Under the pieces are notes generated by a model. It saw only the letters and a list, made by a program, of their open reading frames with translations, had not been told where the DNA came from and did not search any database. Positions 8,096 through 17,783 of a stretch of DNA of 35,357 nt are shown piece after piece. The stretch lies in NCBI GenBank assembly GCA_018699395.1, contig JABIQN010000013.1:1-35357 (forward strand), read 5' to 3'. Every line of letters begins with the position of its first letter. Within the stretch, counting starts at the first letter, position 1. This stretch comes from Gammaproteobacteria bacterium (GTDB lineage: Bacteria; Pseudomonadota; Gammaproteobacteria; Steroidobacterales; Woeseiaceae). A program made the translations under genes and the position numbers.

Positions 8096-9358
8096 ATGTC
8101 TGCAAGGAATGCCTTTTACGCCCAATCGGGCGGTGTCACCGCTGTCATCAACGCTAGCGCCTGTGGCGTCATCGAAACAGCCCGTAAGCACACGCATAAG
8201 ATCGCAAACGTATACGCTGGACGAAATGGCATCATCGGTGCGTTAACCGAAGACATGATTGACACCAGCAAGGAAAGCGCAGCAACGATAGCAGCGCTTA
8301 TGTATACGCCTGGCGGAGCCTTCGGATCAGCCCGCTACAAGCTGAAGGGTCTCGAAGAAAATCGCGCCGAGTATGAGCGCTTGATCGAAGTCTTTAAAGC
8401 GCACGATATCGGCTACTTCTTTTACAATGGTGGCAACGATTCAATGGACACAGCACATAAGGTGTCGCAAATATCCAAGAGCATGGGTTATCCGGTCATC
8501 TGTCTTGGCGTGCCGAAAACAGTCGATAACGACCTGCCCGTCACTGATAATTGTCCAGGCTTTGGCTCCGTTGCTAAATACATTGCGGTATCAACACAGG
8601 AGGCGGCCATGGACGTCATGTCAATGTCCATGACCTCGACCAAGGTGTTCATTCTCGAGGTCATGGGGCGTCATGCTGGCTGGATCGCGGCGGCTGGTGG
8701 ACTTGCTGGAAAGAATCCTGAGGACGCGCCACACATCATCTTATTCCCTGAAATACCGTTCAAGAAACGTGAGTTTCTCAAGAAGGTTCGTGATTGTGTG
8801 GAGAAATACGACTTCTGCGTGATCGTAGTGAGTGAAGGCGCTGCCTATGCGAATGGCAAATTCCTTGCTGAGGCCGGTACCCGGGACGCATTTGGACATG
8901 CTCAACTTGGCGGTGTCGCGCCGGTCATTGCCAATATGGTTCGCGAGAAGCTAGGCTACAAATTCCATTACGCTATTGCTGACTACCTACAACGCTCTGC
9001 GCGCCACATCGCCTCGGACGTTGATGTGAAGCAGGCTTATGCTGTTGGCAAAGCGGCTGTTCAATATGCGCTGCAGAACAAAACAGCGGTCATGCCCATC
9101 ATCAAACGTGTTTCACAAAAGCCGTATCGCTGGAAGATCGAATCGGCGGCGCTTGGTCGAATTGCGAACAAAGAAAAAATGCTGCCCCGTCGCTACATCA
9201 CAAAGGATGGATTTGGCATCACCGAAGCAGGCCGCCGTTATCTGGAACCGCTAATAAAGGGGGAGAATTACCCCCCATATATCAATGGCTTACCAAAGGT
9301 CGCCAAACTCAAAAACAAGCCAGTTAAGCCACTGACTGGAACAAAATTTATGGTATGA
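8096..9358 (+). CDS. pfp: Pyrophosphate-dependent 6-phosphofructokinase
   Basis: Phosphorylates fructose 6-phosphate reversibly using PPi instead of ATP. The start chosen is ATG 8096 (MSARNAFYAQSGGVTAVIN), with GGGGA at 8081-8085, giving 420 residues. An open frame back to 7964 would run almost into adk and lacks family similarity. Two residues mark PPi use: the second Asp of GGNDS (residues 112-116; ATP enzymes have GGDGS) and the Lys of PKTVDND (140-146; ATP enzymes have GTIDND). The catalytic motif TVDND and the substrate motif MGRHAGW are intact. It resembles the Methylococcus-type enzyme, whose gene is also followed by a membrane pyrophosphatase gene. In that group it can also act on sedoheptulose phosphates, which is possible but unproven here. 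Confidence 0.93.
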   Translation: MSARNAFYAQSGGVTAVINASACGVIETARKHTHKIANVYAGRNGIIGALTEDMIDTSKESAATIAALMYTPGGAFGSARYKLKGLEENRAEYERLIEVFKAHDIGYFFYNGGNDSMDTAHKVSQISKSMGYPVICLGVPKTVDNDLPVTDNCPGFGSVAKYIAVSTQEAAMDVMSMSMTSTKVFILEVMGRHAGWIAAAGGLAGKNPEDAPHIILFPEIPFKKREFLKKVRDCVEKYDFCVIVVSEGAAYANGKFLAEAGTRDAFGHAQLGGVAPVIANMVREKLGYKFHYAIADYLQRSARHIASDVDVKQAYAVGKAAVQYALQNKTAVMPIIKRVSQKPYRWKIESAALGRIANKEKMLPRRYITKDGFGITEAGRRYLEPLIKGENYPPYINGLPKVAKLKNKPVKPLTGTKFMV

Positions 9359-9468
9359 TGCGCAGCCATTATGGTCTGTAATCGCTTATTCTTTAGGTCG
9401 AAAAAAGCCATAACTAAATTAAAAACAAAAACTTAGACTTTAGCGAACGACACCTTGACGTCGATAAT
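9332..9468 (+). promoter_or_regulatory. Two candidate promoters for the membrane pyrophosphatase gene
   Basis: First: CTGACT (9332-9337), a 16-bp spacer, then an extended -10, TGG-TATGAT (TATGAT at 9354-9359), with GCGC just after. It overlaps the last codons of pfp. Second: TTAGCG (9440-9445), 17 bp, GATAAT (9463-9468). Both would let hppA be expressed apart from pfp. By eye only. Confidence 0.4.
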
Positions 9469-9532
9469 AAATCGGCGGCGACTCTGCGGTGGCGTTCGAT
9501 TTTTCGCTTTACACGTATCAGGAGAAGATCGA

Positions 9533-11572
9533 ATGAATGACGAGATGGCCCTTTGGCTCTCGATTGGGGGTGGGTTACTCGCCGTGCTATACGGAATTAT
9601 TTCTACTCAATGGGTCATTAAGCAGCCGGCTGGTAACGATCGTATGCAGAAAATCCAGCAAGCAATTCAAGAGGGTGCTAATGCGTACATGAATCGTCAA
9701 TACATGACGATCGGTGTCGTTGGCTTTGCTCTATTCGTCGTTTTGACCTTCGTGCTTGGTTGGACTATCGCGATCGGATTCGCGATCGGCGCGCTCCTCT
9801 CCGCTCTGGCTGGCTATATCGGAATGTTCGTTTCGGTTCGCGCCAATGCACGTACAGCCCAAGCTGCAACTTTAGGCGTGAATCCTGCACTGAAAGTCGC
9901 GTTCCGCGGAGGTGCTATTACGGGCATGCTCGTTGTCGGTCTCGGCTTGCTGGGTGTTGCTGGTTACTACATGGTTCTGCTGAACATGGGATACAGCACG
10001 GACGATGCGATTCATGCGTTGATTGGCCTCGCATTCGGTGGCTCTCTAATTTCAATCTTCGCTCGACTGGGTGGCGGCATCTTCACCAAGGGTGCAGATG
10101 TTGGCGCTGATCTGGTGGGTAAAGTTGAAGCCGGTATTCCAGAAGACGATGCGCGAAATCCAGGTGTTATCGCAGACAACGTCGGCGATAACGTTGGCGA
10201 CTGTGCGGGCATGGCAGCCGACTTGTTCGAGACCTACGCGGTAACCATCATCGCTACCATGCTGCTCGGTGGCCTTGTTACAGCGACCTATGGCTCTGAA
10301 GCGATTGTTTATCCATTGGTGCTTGGCGCGATTTCGATCGTCGCTTCAATTGTCGGCACCTTCTTTGTTAAAACCTCAGATGGCGGCAAGGTCATGGGCG
10401 CTTTGTACAAAGGCATGATCGTGGCAGCCATTCTCGCCGTGATAGCGTTCTACTTCATCACCAACAAAATGATGGCTGGCAGTGGCAATGCGATGGGCAT
10501 TTACTATTCATCACTTATCGGGTTAGCACTGACAGCCGCTTTGGTTGTCATCACTGAGTACTACACCAGTACTGAGTATGGGCCCGTGAAAACAATCGCT
10601 AACGCGTCTTTGACCGGTGACGCGACCAACATCATTGCGGGCCTTGGTATTTCAATGAAAGCGACGGCACTACCGGTACTCGCTGTTTGTGCCAGCATCT
10701 GGGGCGCATTTCAACTGGCACCCGCTAGTGACAATCTTGCTGGCCTCTACAACGTTGCTATTGCAGCAACCGCAATGTTGTCGATGACAGGCGTGATCGT
10801 CGCCCTTGATGCCTTCGGTCCAATCACAGATAACGCTGGTGGTATTGCTGAAATGGCAGAGCTCCCAGCAGAAGTTCGTACCATTACAGACCAACTCGAT
10901 GCTGTTGGTAATACGACCAAAGCCATGACCAAGGGTTATGCAATTGGCTCTGCTGGTCTTGCGGCTCTGATTCTATTTGCTGATTACACGAACGCATTAG
11001 ATAAAGCTGGCATTGACTCGGTGTTCCTGTTGAATGATTACATGGTCATTATTGGCCTATTCATCGGCGGCTTGGTGCCGTTCCTGTTTGGCGCCATGGC
11101 GATGGAAGCTGTTGGACGTGCTGCGGCTTCAGTTGTCACCGAAGTTCGTCGTCAGTTCAGAGAAATTCCAGGCATCATGGAGGGGACTGGCAAGCCCGAC
11201 TACAGTCGTGCAGTCGACCTGTTGACCAAATCTGCCATCAAGGAAATGATTATTCCTTCGTTGCTGCCGATCCTCGTACCGCTGATCGTTGGTTTGTTGC
11301 TCGGACCGAAAGCGCTGGGCGGCTTGCTGCTCGGTACAATCATTACGGGACTCTTCCTTGCTATCTCAATGACCGCCGGTGGTGGTGCATGGGATAACGC
11401 CAAGAAGTACATTGAAGATGGTAACTGCGGCGGCAAGGGCTCTGATGCTCACAAAGCCGCAATCACGGGCGACACTGTAGGTGATCCGTATAAAGATACG
11501 GCTGGCCCTGCGATCAACCCATTGATTAAAATCATCAACATCGTTGCATTGCTGATGGTTCCGCTTCTGTAA
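9533..11572 (+). CDS. hppA: Membrane-bound proton-translocating pyrophosphatase, K+-independent type
   Basis: Hydrolyses PPi and pumps ions across the membrane. The start is ATG 9533 with GGAG at 9521-9524 (spacing 8), giving 679 residues. A longer frame from 9455 adds 26 polar residues with no ribosome site. About 16 hydrophobic segments are spread over the protein. Catalytic signatures are [54 protein letters not shown] and, near the C-terminus, [21 protein letters not shown]. The K+ selectivity segment reads [10 protein letters not shown] with Lys463 and Thr466 (positions equivalent to 460 and 463 in the standard numbering), which is the K+-independent class known for H+ pumping. It follows pfp by 174 bp and ends at a strong terminator. 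PPi from biosynthesis can thus serve both glycolysis and the membrane potential. Confidence 0.97.
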   Translation: MNDEMALWLSIGGGLLAVLYGIISTQWVIKQPAGNDRMQKIQQAIQEGANAYMNRQYMTIGVVGFALFVVLTFVLGWTIAIGFAIGALLSALAGYIGMFVSVRANARTAQAATLGVNPALKVAFRGGAITGMLVVGLGLLGVAGYYMVLLNMGYSTDDAIHALIGLAFGGSLISIFARLGGGIFTKGADVGADLVGKVEAGIPEDDARNPGVIADNVGDNVGDCAGMAADLFETYAVTIIATMLLGGLVTATYGSEAIVYPLVLGAISIVASIVGTFFVKTSDGGKVMGALYKGMIVAAILAVIAFYFITNKMMAGSGNAMGIYYSSLIGLALTAALVVITEYYTSTEYGPVKTIANASLTGDATNIIAGLGISMKATALPVLAVCASIWGAFQLAPASDNLAGLYNVAIAATAMLSMTGVIVALDAFGPITDNAGGIAEMAELPAEVRTITDQLDAVGNTTKAMTKGYAIGSAGLAALILFADYTNALDKAGIDSVFLLNDYMVIIGLFIGGLVPFLFGAMAMEAVGRAAASVVTEVRRQFREIPGIMEGTGKPDYSRAVDLLTKSAIKEMIIPSLLPILVPLIVGLLLGPKALGGLLLGTIITGLFLAISMTAGGGAWDNAKKYIEDGNCGGKGSDAHKAAITGDTVGDPYKDTAGPAINPLIKIINIVALLMVPLL

Positions 11573-11596
11573 GTTGTACTAGCAAAATTCGATTAT

Positions 11597-11630
11597 AAAA
11601 ATCCGTTGAATTAGTTCAGCGGATTTTTTT
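11597..11630. terminator. Strong bidirectional terminator between hppA and the DUF808 gene
   Basis: A stem of about 14 bp (AAAAATCCGTTGAA pairing with TTCAGCGGATTTTT, one G-T pair) with loop TTAG, flanked by A and T runs so it works on both strands. The minus-strand gene stop lies at its edge. Confidence 0.9.
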
Positions 11631-12579
11631 ATGTGCTGGAGATTTTGCTGGGCAGCAATCGTTTGGTGCCGCTACCGATACCCACCAACAATCCCCCGGC
11701 GAGAAAACCAAAAAGCCCATTAAATCCTATTGGCGCGAGTGCAGCAATGATGCCACCGGCAGTGTCAAGCCCGCGGGCAAGCTCCACAACATGTTGTAAT
11801 ACCTCGGCAACGGGTGGTATACCGTGCACAAGGATACCGCCGCCCACCAGGAACATCGCGACTGTACCGACAAATGACAAGGCCCTCATGAGCTTCGGCG
11901 CGAAGCAAAATATCCACTCACCGAGCCAATGCTGAAATCGAGTCCATCGGGAATCGCCTTGCTTGTTGAGAAGATGCATGCCGATGTCATCAAGCTTAAC
12001 AATGGCTGCAACTAGACCGTAAACCCCTATCGTTATCAGCGCTGCAATGATGGACAATACCGCGATGCGTGTAATGAGATCCGCATCTTGTACCGTACCA
12101 AGGACGATAACAATAATCTCGGCCGATAGAATTGTGTCGGTACGTATCGCGCCTCGAATACGTTTTTTCTCGAAGGCGACCGTATCCACATTTTCATCAC
12201 TGACAGCCTGCGGGCACTCCTCACGCTCATCTTCTGATGCTGGATGCGGTGGGTGATGAGCAACTTTTTCGAAACCTTCGTAGCATAGGAACGCGCCTCC
12301 AAGCATGAGTAACGGTGTAATAATCCATGGCATGAAGGCGCTTAGTGTCAAGGCTATAGGGACCATGATTAGCTTATTGAAGGCCGAGCCTTTGAATACT
12401 GCCCATACAACGGGCAACTCACGTTCCGCACGAACACCAGTCACTTGCTCTGCATTGAGCGCCAGATCGTCACCGAGGACGCCGGCCGTTTTTTTCGCTG
12501 CAACTTTGGTTAGAAGGGACACATCATCCAGCAGTGTCGCTATATCATCGAGCAGCGCTAAGAGACTGGATCCAGCCAA
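11629..12579 (-). CDS. DUF808 (YedI-like) inner-membrane protein
   Basis: 316 residues, matching the DUF808/YedI family of unknown role. It begins [20 protein letters not shown], the family's typical N-terminus, then has [18 protein letters not shown] and [12 protein letters not shown]. Hydrophobic spans are near residues 70-100, 147-200, 235-260 and 275-305, with a charged cytosolic loop [14 protein letters not shown] in between. The start is TTG 12579 with GAGGAAGG four bases upstream in the right place, so I prefer it to later starts. It is a single-gene unit ending in the terminator shared with hppA. The membrane location is clear. The function is not. Confidence 0.9.
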   Translation of the reverse strand: MAGSSLLALLDDIATLLDDVSLLTKVAAKKTAGVLGDDLALNAEQVTGVRAERELPVVWAVFKGSAFNKLIMVPIALTLSAFMPWIITPLLMLGGAFLCYEGFEKVAHHPPHPASEDEREECPQAVSDENVDTVAFEKKRIRGAIRTDTILSAEIIVIVLGTVQDADLITRIAVLSIIAALITIGVYGLVAAIVKLDDIGMHLLNKQGDSRWTRFQHWLGEWIFCFAPKLMRALSFVGTVAMFLVGGGILVHGIPPVAEVLQHVVELARGLDTAGGIIAALAPIGFNGLFGFLAGGLLVGIGSGTKRLLPSKISST

Positions 12580-12831
12580 AAGGCCTTCCTCGCTTTACTA
12601 TAAACAAGTGCATCGTATCGCTTCATCGCCCCTAAAACCTCGGTATCGGTATGCATAAGCGGTGTACATGCACTGCTCTATGGCGCAAAATTGAGACTTG
12701 GATCATTACTGAACCCTACCTACTGAATGCACCCTAAGGAAGAACTTCTTATCAATGACGCTGATTATTCGGCATCAAAATGTTCGATTTTCAGCTTTAA
12801 CTATTTTTAACGATCGACAGGTAATCCAAGC

Positions 12832-13482
12832 ATGAATACAGATTTCGCCCGCCAGCAAATGATTAAGCAGCAAATCCGCGCTTGGGATGTCTTCGACACG
12901 AACGTGCTCGATGGATTGAGAGAAGTGCGCAGAGAGTTGTTTGTCCCCGCTGAGTTTGAGGCGCTCGCGTTTGCTGATGCTGGGATTCCATTGAGCCATG
13001 GCGAAGTAATGATGACACCGACGATTGAAGGTCGGGTGCTGCAAGCACTCGCCCTAACTGGCCGCGAAAACGTGCTTGAGATCGGAACAGGAAGCGGCTT
13101 CCTAACGGCCTGTCTCGCGAGATTATCAACACACGTAACGAGTATTGATATTCACGATGACTTTCTAGACGCAGCACGACAGCGCCTCGACGATTGCGAT
13201 ATCGAAAATGTGCATCTGCTGAAAATGAATGCCATGCAAGAGCTCCCCAAAGGTACATTTGATGCAATCGCGGTTACGGGCTCAATTCAGACTCTTGATC
13301 CGCGATTCACAAACGCCTTGGCGCCCGACGGACGCTTGTTCGTCGTCGTCGGTGATTCACCTGCGATGGCCGCTACACGCGTGACGCGAATTGACGAGGA
13401 TGAGCTGCAAAGCGATACTATGTTTGAAATCGACCTCGCGCCATTAATGAACGGCGCTTTACTGCCGCAATTTTCATTCTAA
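12832..13482 (+). CDS. Protein-L-isoaspartate O-methyltransferase family protein
   Basis: SAM-dependent methyltransferase of the Pcm family (216 residues, usual 205-225), which in characterised members repairs isoaspartyl residues. N-terminal DFARQQMIKQQIRAW and FVPAEFEALAFADAGIPL, then a Pcm-like segment GEVMMTPTIEGRVLQAL and SAM motif I, VLEIGTGSGFLTACLARL, at residues 82-99. Motif I is GTGSGF where Pcm has GTGSGYQ, and the sequence ends soon after PDGRLFVVVGDSPA. This family member commonly sits just before tolC in gammaproteobacteria, so it may have a role distinct from classical pcm. Start ATG 12832 has AGGTAA about 11 nt upstream. 141 bp separate it from tolC. Confidence 0.85.
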   Translation: MNTDFARQQMIKQQIRAWDVFDTNVLDGLREVRRELFVPAEFEALAFADAGIPLSHGEVMMTPTIEGRVLQALALTGRENVLEIGTGSGFLTACLARLSTHVTSIDIHDDFLDAARQRLDDCDIENVHLLKMNAMQELPKGTFDAIAVTGSIQTLDPRFTNALAPDGRLFVVVGDSPAMAATRVTRIDEDELQSDTMFEIDLAPLMNGALLPQFSF

Positions 13483-13497
13483 GAAGATAATTCAAAA

Positions 13498-13526
13498 TTG
13501 GGCAAAACTAGTTACGCGCTTATTAC
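13498..13526 (+). promoter_or_regulatory. Candidate tolC promoter
   Basis: TTGGGC (13498-13503), exactly 17 bp, then TATTAC (13521-13526). It would place the start of transcription near 13533, about 90 nt before the tolC start. Weak -35. Confidence 0.35.
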
Positions 13527-13623
13527 ATCTAAGCTGTGACAGGAAGGCATTCTAACTGGTTTAGTGATATATCAAACTATAACACCTAAGCCATCTGGCA
13601 GTTCAATTGCGAAACAGGCAAAG

Positions 13624-15039
13624 ATGAAAAAAGTTAATAAAATCAATACATTACTATTTTCCTTTGGTGTTTTTATGCTTGTGGGTCCAGCTCACGCGGC
13701 CTCATTACTAGAAATTTATCAGCAAGCTTTACAGGGAGACCCCCAGATTCACGAGGCAGAGGCTAGGCGGCTCGCTGCACTTGAGGCCAAGCCACAGGCC
13801 CGCGGTGTCCTGATGCCGCAGATTCGGGCAACAGGAAATTGGGATGACACGAATACCTCGGGATCGAGTTTCTCGATTATCGATCAAGCAAGGCGGACGT
13901 TCGATCAGGACTCCGCCAATACGAGCTGGGGTGTTAGCCTCAAACAGTCCGTGTTTCGCTGGGACCAGATTGTCAACCTTAGACGTGCTGACAAAACGGT
14001 AGCGAAAGCGGAGGCCGTTCGCGAAGCGGCGCAACAAGACCTTATCATCCGAGTGGCACAGCGCTATTTCAACGTCCTTGCTGCTGAAGACCAGCTGACG
14101 TCCAGACAAGCCAATGGCGAAGCTATCGCACGGCAATTAGAGCAAGCGAAACAACGATTCGACGTTGGTTTGATCGCAATTACAGACGTGCAGGAATCTC
14201 AGGCTGCATACGATCAATCCGCAGCAGATGTAATTGGCTCGAAGCGCACCCTCGCCACTGCACGCGAGTTCATGCGTGAGATTACTGGGCAATACGTCGC
14301 GAAACTCGATGCGCCGGGCGAAGACTTTCCATTACTCAATCCAATGCCGAATAATGAGGAGAGCTGGATCAACCTGTCATTGGGACAAAACCTTAATCTT
14401 ATTGCCAGCCGACTCGACGAGAAACTCGCCCGGGACGAAATATCGTTCCGCCGAAACGGCTACTATCCGTCACTCGACCTGATCGTCAGCACCAGCAAGT
14501 CAGCATCGGAAGGTGACGTGTTCGTAACCCCCGGTAATGGCATGAGCTTTTTTGATGACAACAACGCGCGTGATCAAATATCATTACAACTCACTGTACC
14601 GCTGTTTACTAGTGGGTATAATTCATCGCGGGTAAGGGAAGCCATCTACCTACACCGCGCCAGCCGTGAGCAATTGCAGCGCGTAACGCGCGAAACGGAA
14701 CGGCAGGCCCGTGATGCGTATCTCGGCGTCACCTCTGAGATGAGTCGCGTAAGAGCGCTTGACCAAGCGGTGGCATCCAGTCAAACAGCGTTACAAGCAA
14801 CGCAGGCCGGTTACGAAGTAGGTACAAGAACGATTGTTGAAGTGCTTAACTCACAATTTTCCTTGTACGCCGCAATCACGAATTTCTACCAAAGCCGTTA
14901 CGACTACATCATGAACGCTCTGCGACTGAAGCAGTCTGCAGGTACATTGCAAGTGCAGGATTTGGAGCTAATCAACAAATGGCTTAGAGATCGCGCGTCC
15001 CCTGAAGAGGCTCAGGCCCAAAGAGTAGAAGGCTCTTAG
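13624..15039 (+). CDS. tolC: TolC-family outer-membrane efflux channel
   Basis: Forms the trimeric outer-membrane and periplasmic tunnel used by tripartite efflux pumps and type I secretion. The start chosen is ATG 13624 because it begins a clean signal peptide, with MKKVNK, a hydrophobic core and cleavage after GPAHA, giving 471 residues. A GTG 60 nt upstream would bury the signal. The mature part starts ASLLEIYQQALQGDPQIHEAEARRLAALEAKPQARGVLMPQI, which is the TolC N-terminal pattern, and has two internal repeats rich in coiled-coil heptads (e.g. IIRVAQRYFNVLAAEDQL and LDQAVASSQTALQATQAGY followed by GTRTIVEVLNSQ). It overlaps the convergent waaA stop by 4 bp. No secretion or pump genes are adjacent. 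Confidence 0.96.
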   Translation: MKKVNKINTLLFSFGVFMLVGPAHAASLLEIYQQALQGDPQIHEAEARRLAALEAKPQARGVLMPQIRATGNWDDTNTSGSSFSIIDQARRTFDQDSANTSWGVSLKQSVFRWDQIVNLRRADKTVAKAEAVREAAQQDLIIRVAQRYFNVLAAEDQLTSRQANGEAIARQLEQAKQRFDVGLIAITDVQESQAAYDQSAADVIGSKRTLATAREFMREITGQYVAKLDAPGEDFPLLNPMPNNEESWINLSLGQNLNLIASRLDEKLARDEISFRRNGYYPSLDLIVSTSKSASEGDVFVTPGNGMSFFDDNNARDQISLQLTVPLFTSGYNSSRVREAIYLHRASREQLQRVTRETERQARDAYLGVTSEMSRVRALDQAVASSQTALQATQAGYEVGTRTIVEVLNSQFSLYAAITNFYQSRYDYIMNALRLKQSAGTLQVQDLELINKWLRDRASPEEAQAQRVEGS

Positions 15040-16310
15040 TTCATAGTCTGATCATTGATAAACGGCTCCAACAATACCAAGAGCCGCCGCAGTGAACCGC
15101 GGCTTTGCTCGACTAACTTCAATCCTCTAGCGCCCATCATGGCCGCTGCATCCGGATCGTCCAATAGCGCCACAACGGCAGCTGCCAGCTCAGCTCCATT
15201 CGCGACGACGACGCATGCATCTTGTTTGATCAAATCTGCAGCGATCTCCTCAATATTAAAAAGATGCGGTCCTGTGACGATCGGTAATCCTTGTACCGCC
15301 GGCTCGAGTAAATTATGACCACCGATCGGCACCAGGCTTCCGCCGATAAATGAAACATCACTGGCTGCAAAGAAAAGCGGAACTTCACCCATGGTGTCCA
15401 CGAGAAAAACTTCAGTGGATATAGCATCAGATTGTTCGTCAGTTCTGGACATAACTGTGAATGAAGAATTTTCAATCAGCTCTCTCACCTCAGAAAATCG
15501 CTCCGGATGACGCGGGACCATTACCAGCAAAAGATCTGGGTATGCCTTGAGTAAAATACGGTGCGCCTCAAGAACCTTTTGCTCCTCACCACTGTGAGTG
15601 CTCACAGCAATCCAGACGGGTCGGCACGCAAAAAGTGTGTTCCGTAACTGCTTGCCTCGAATAAAAACGGCTTGATCACACTCAACATCAAATTTGAGGT
15701 TACCTGTTATGTACGTACGCTCGGGGTCTGCGCCCAACTCAAGAAAACGACTGGCATCTGCCTGAGTTTGCGCTGCAATAATAATACCGTGCGACAAGGT
15801 CTCTCGAATGAGTGACATCAATCGCCGGTAACCCAGAATTGATTTGGGAGATATACGTGCGCTGACAAGAATTAATGGGATATTGCGAATACCACAACCG
15901 TGGTAGAGGTTTGGCCAAATCTCGGTCTCCATTATCATCGCTACTCGTGGCTTAACCGATTTGAAAAAACTACGAATAGCATTTGGAAACTCGAATGGCA
16001 TATAGCAATGCACTACCTTTTCACCGAACAGCTCAGCAACTCGGGATGCGCCTGTCGGCGTCACGGTAGTCAAAATAATTCTTTGTAGAGGAAAGCGCTC
16101 CATCAGTGCATGAATTAGTGGTACCGCAGCTTGTACTTCGCCAACTGAAACGGCGTGAATCCAAATACTATTTTGGAATTTCGGAAAGCCAAATCCGAAT
16201 CGCTGCGGCAATCTGTCTCGATACGAGCGATTGCCGATACTTCTACTGATCCAGTAAATGGCTAATGGGATCAGTAATAGATACGTAAAAAAGTTATAAA
16301 GAAAACGCAC
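15036..16310 (-). CDS. waaA: 3-deoxy-D-manno-octulosonic acid (Kdo) transferase
   Basis: Transfers Kdo from CMP-Kdo to lipid IVA in the inner membrane, the first inner-core step of LPS. The protein has 424 residues, the usual length. An N-terminal membrane anchor (YNFFTYLLLIPLAIYWI) precedes RSYRDRLPQRFGFG. The catalytic Glu58 is in WIHAVSVGEVQAAVPLI. ETEIWPNLYHGCGIRNIPLILVSARISPKS, the GNLKFD segment and the CMP-binding GGSLVPIGGHNLLEPAVQG follow. The GTG start shares one base with the hldE stop, so it is translationally coupled to hldE. It converges with tolC. Whether it adds one or two Kdo units cannot be told. Confidence 0.96.
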   Translation of the reverse strand: MRFLYNFFTYLLLIPLAIYWISRSIGNRSYRDRLPQRFGFGFPKFQNSIWIHAVSVGEVQAAVPLIHALMERFPLQRIILTTVTPTGASRVAELFGEKVVHCYMPFEFPNAIRSFFKSVKPRVAMIMETEIWPNLYHGCGIRNIPLILVSARISPKSILGYRRLMSLIRETLSHGIIIAAQTQADASRFLELGADPERTYITGNLKFDVECDQAVFIRGKQLRNTLFACRPVWIAVSTHSGEEQKVLEAHRILLKAYPDLLLVMVPRHPERFSEVRELIENSSFTVMSRTDEQSDAISTEVFLVDTMGEVPLFFAASDVSFIGGSLVPIGGHNLLEPAVQGLPIVTGPHLFNIEEIAADLIKQDACVVVANGAELAAAVVALLDDPDAAAMMGARGLKLVEQSRGSLRRLLVLLEPFINDQTMN

Positions 16311-17728
16311 TAGTCTCGGAGCTTATCGATAATACAACTAGATGAGTATCCGTCACGAAAAGTAAGCACTTGTACCTCTCCGCCGTTATTAAGAACGTCT
16401 TTCGCTCCTGCAATATCGTCTGGCTTGTAATCACCGCCTTTAACAAGCACATCAGGAAGAACATCCGCAATCAATGATGCTGGCGTATCGTCCGAAAAAG
16501 GCACAGCCCAGTCGACCGCGGCCAATCCGGCAAGAATCAGCAATCGATCCTCAATCGAATTAATAGGTCTCGATTCGCCTTTCAGTCGCTTGACTGAAGC
16601 GTCGTCGTTTACAGCGACAATCAAACGGTCGCCGAGCCCTTTTGCCTCTTCTAAATAGGAGACGTGACCGGCATGCAATATATCAAAGCAACCGTTAGTC
16701 ATGATGATCGTCTCGTCTCGCTCGCGCGATTCCGACACCAGTAACTTGAGCTCGTCGAGCCCGACAACCCCACGCCCACCTTCGCCGCGTTGATGTAAGG
16801 CAATACTGATCTCACCTGGCGTAACGGTTGCTACACCAGTCTTGCGAACAACAAGGCCAGCCGCAACGTTTGCCAGAGCGGCGGAAGACGCCATATTATG
16901 GCCACTGGCCAATGCGCCAGCTAGTGTCGCGATAACAGTATCGCCGGCACCCGTTACGTCATAGACCTCACGAGCCTGCGTCGAAAGGAACACTGGCTCC
17001 ATGTCAGCCTCGATTAATAACATTCCTTTTTCGCTGCGAGTGACCAATATCGCATCGAGATCAAGATTGTCGATCATTTCATACGCTCGACTGACCAGCT
17101 CTTCATCTGATTCACAAACGCCCGCGACCGCTTCAAACTCCGTCTGATTCGGTGTGATCAAAGATGCTCCACGATAACGTTCAAAATCGCTGCCCTTGGG
17201 GTCAACCAGTGCTGGCACCTGAGCTTCCCGGCAAGCTGAAATCATCGCTTCGATATTACTCAAAGCACCCTTACCATAGTCAGACAAAACCACAGCACCA
17301 GCACCCAATATCAATTTCTTCAAAACAGCGGTGACCTCGTCGCCATGCATCATCGCCACATGTTCTTCATCGAGACGAATTAGTTGCTGGCCACGACTCT
17401 GGACTCGCGTTTTGGTAGTGGTTGGTCGATCATTAGCGCGATGAAAGTTGCACTCGATGCCACGCTTTAACAGAATATCCTGCAGCACGTTTCCCGCGTC
17501 ATCCTCACCAATTACACCAACGAGGCACGTGCTGCCACCGAGGCTCGCAAGATTGACTGCGACGTTGGCAGCGCCGCCGGGTCGGTCGTCCGTTTCTTGG
17601 ACATGAACGACAGGAACGGGCGCCTCCGGAGAGATGCGACCGATTGAGCCAAACAGGTAGCGATCGAGCATCACGTCGCCAGCTACGACGACGCGTGTCT
17701 TTGAAAAATCAGGAATAGTTATAGCCAC
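16310..17728 (-). CDS. hldE: Bifunctional heptose 7-phosphate kinase / heptose 1-phosphate adenylyltransferase
   Basis: Makes ADP-heptose for the LPS inner core. The N-terminal half is a PfkB-type kinase (SRISPEAPVPVVHV-like motif GRISPEAPVPVVHVQE; GGAANVAVNLASLGG; catalytic DVTGAGDTVIATLAGAL). The C-terminal half is a nucleotidyltransferase with TNGCFDILHAGHVSYLEEAK (HxGH motif) and DYKPDDI. The start chosen is GTG 17728 (AITIPDFSKTRVVVAGDVML), giving 472 residues, close to the 477 of E. coli. The longer frame to 17830 overlaps the nrdJb end and has no similarity. It follows nrdJb by 55 bp and overlaps waaA by one base, so the nucleotide and LPS genes may share a transcript. Confidence 0.96.
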   Translation of the reverse strand: MAITIPDFSKTRVVVAGDVMLDRYLFGSIGRISPEAPVPVVHVQETDDRPGGAANVAVNLASLGGSTCLVGVIGEDDAGNVLQDILLKRGIECNFHRANDRPTTTKTRVQSRGQQLIRLDEEHVAMMHGDEVTAVLKKLILGAGAVVLSDYGKGALSNIEAMISACREAQVPALVDPKGSDFERYRGASLITPNQTEFEAVAGVCESDEELVSRAYEMIDNLDLDAILVTRSEKGMLLIEADMEPVFLSTQAREVYDVTGAGDTVIATLAGALASGHNMASSAALANVAAGLVVRKTGVATVTPGEISIALHQRGEGGRGVVGLDELKLLVSESRERDETIIMTNGCFDILHAGHVSYLEEAKGLGDRLIVAVNDDASVKRLKGESRPINSIEDRLLILAGLAAVDWAVPFSDDTPASLIADVLPDVLVKGGDYKPDDIAGAKDVLNNGGEVQVLTFRDGYSSSCIIDKLRD

Positions 17729-17783
17729 GCGCGGAACTTTATCACGATCGCCCGGCGTTGGCCGCTGGCTCGATACCCTCAGC

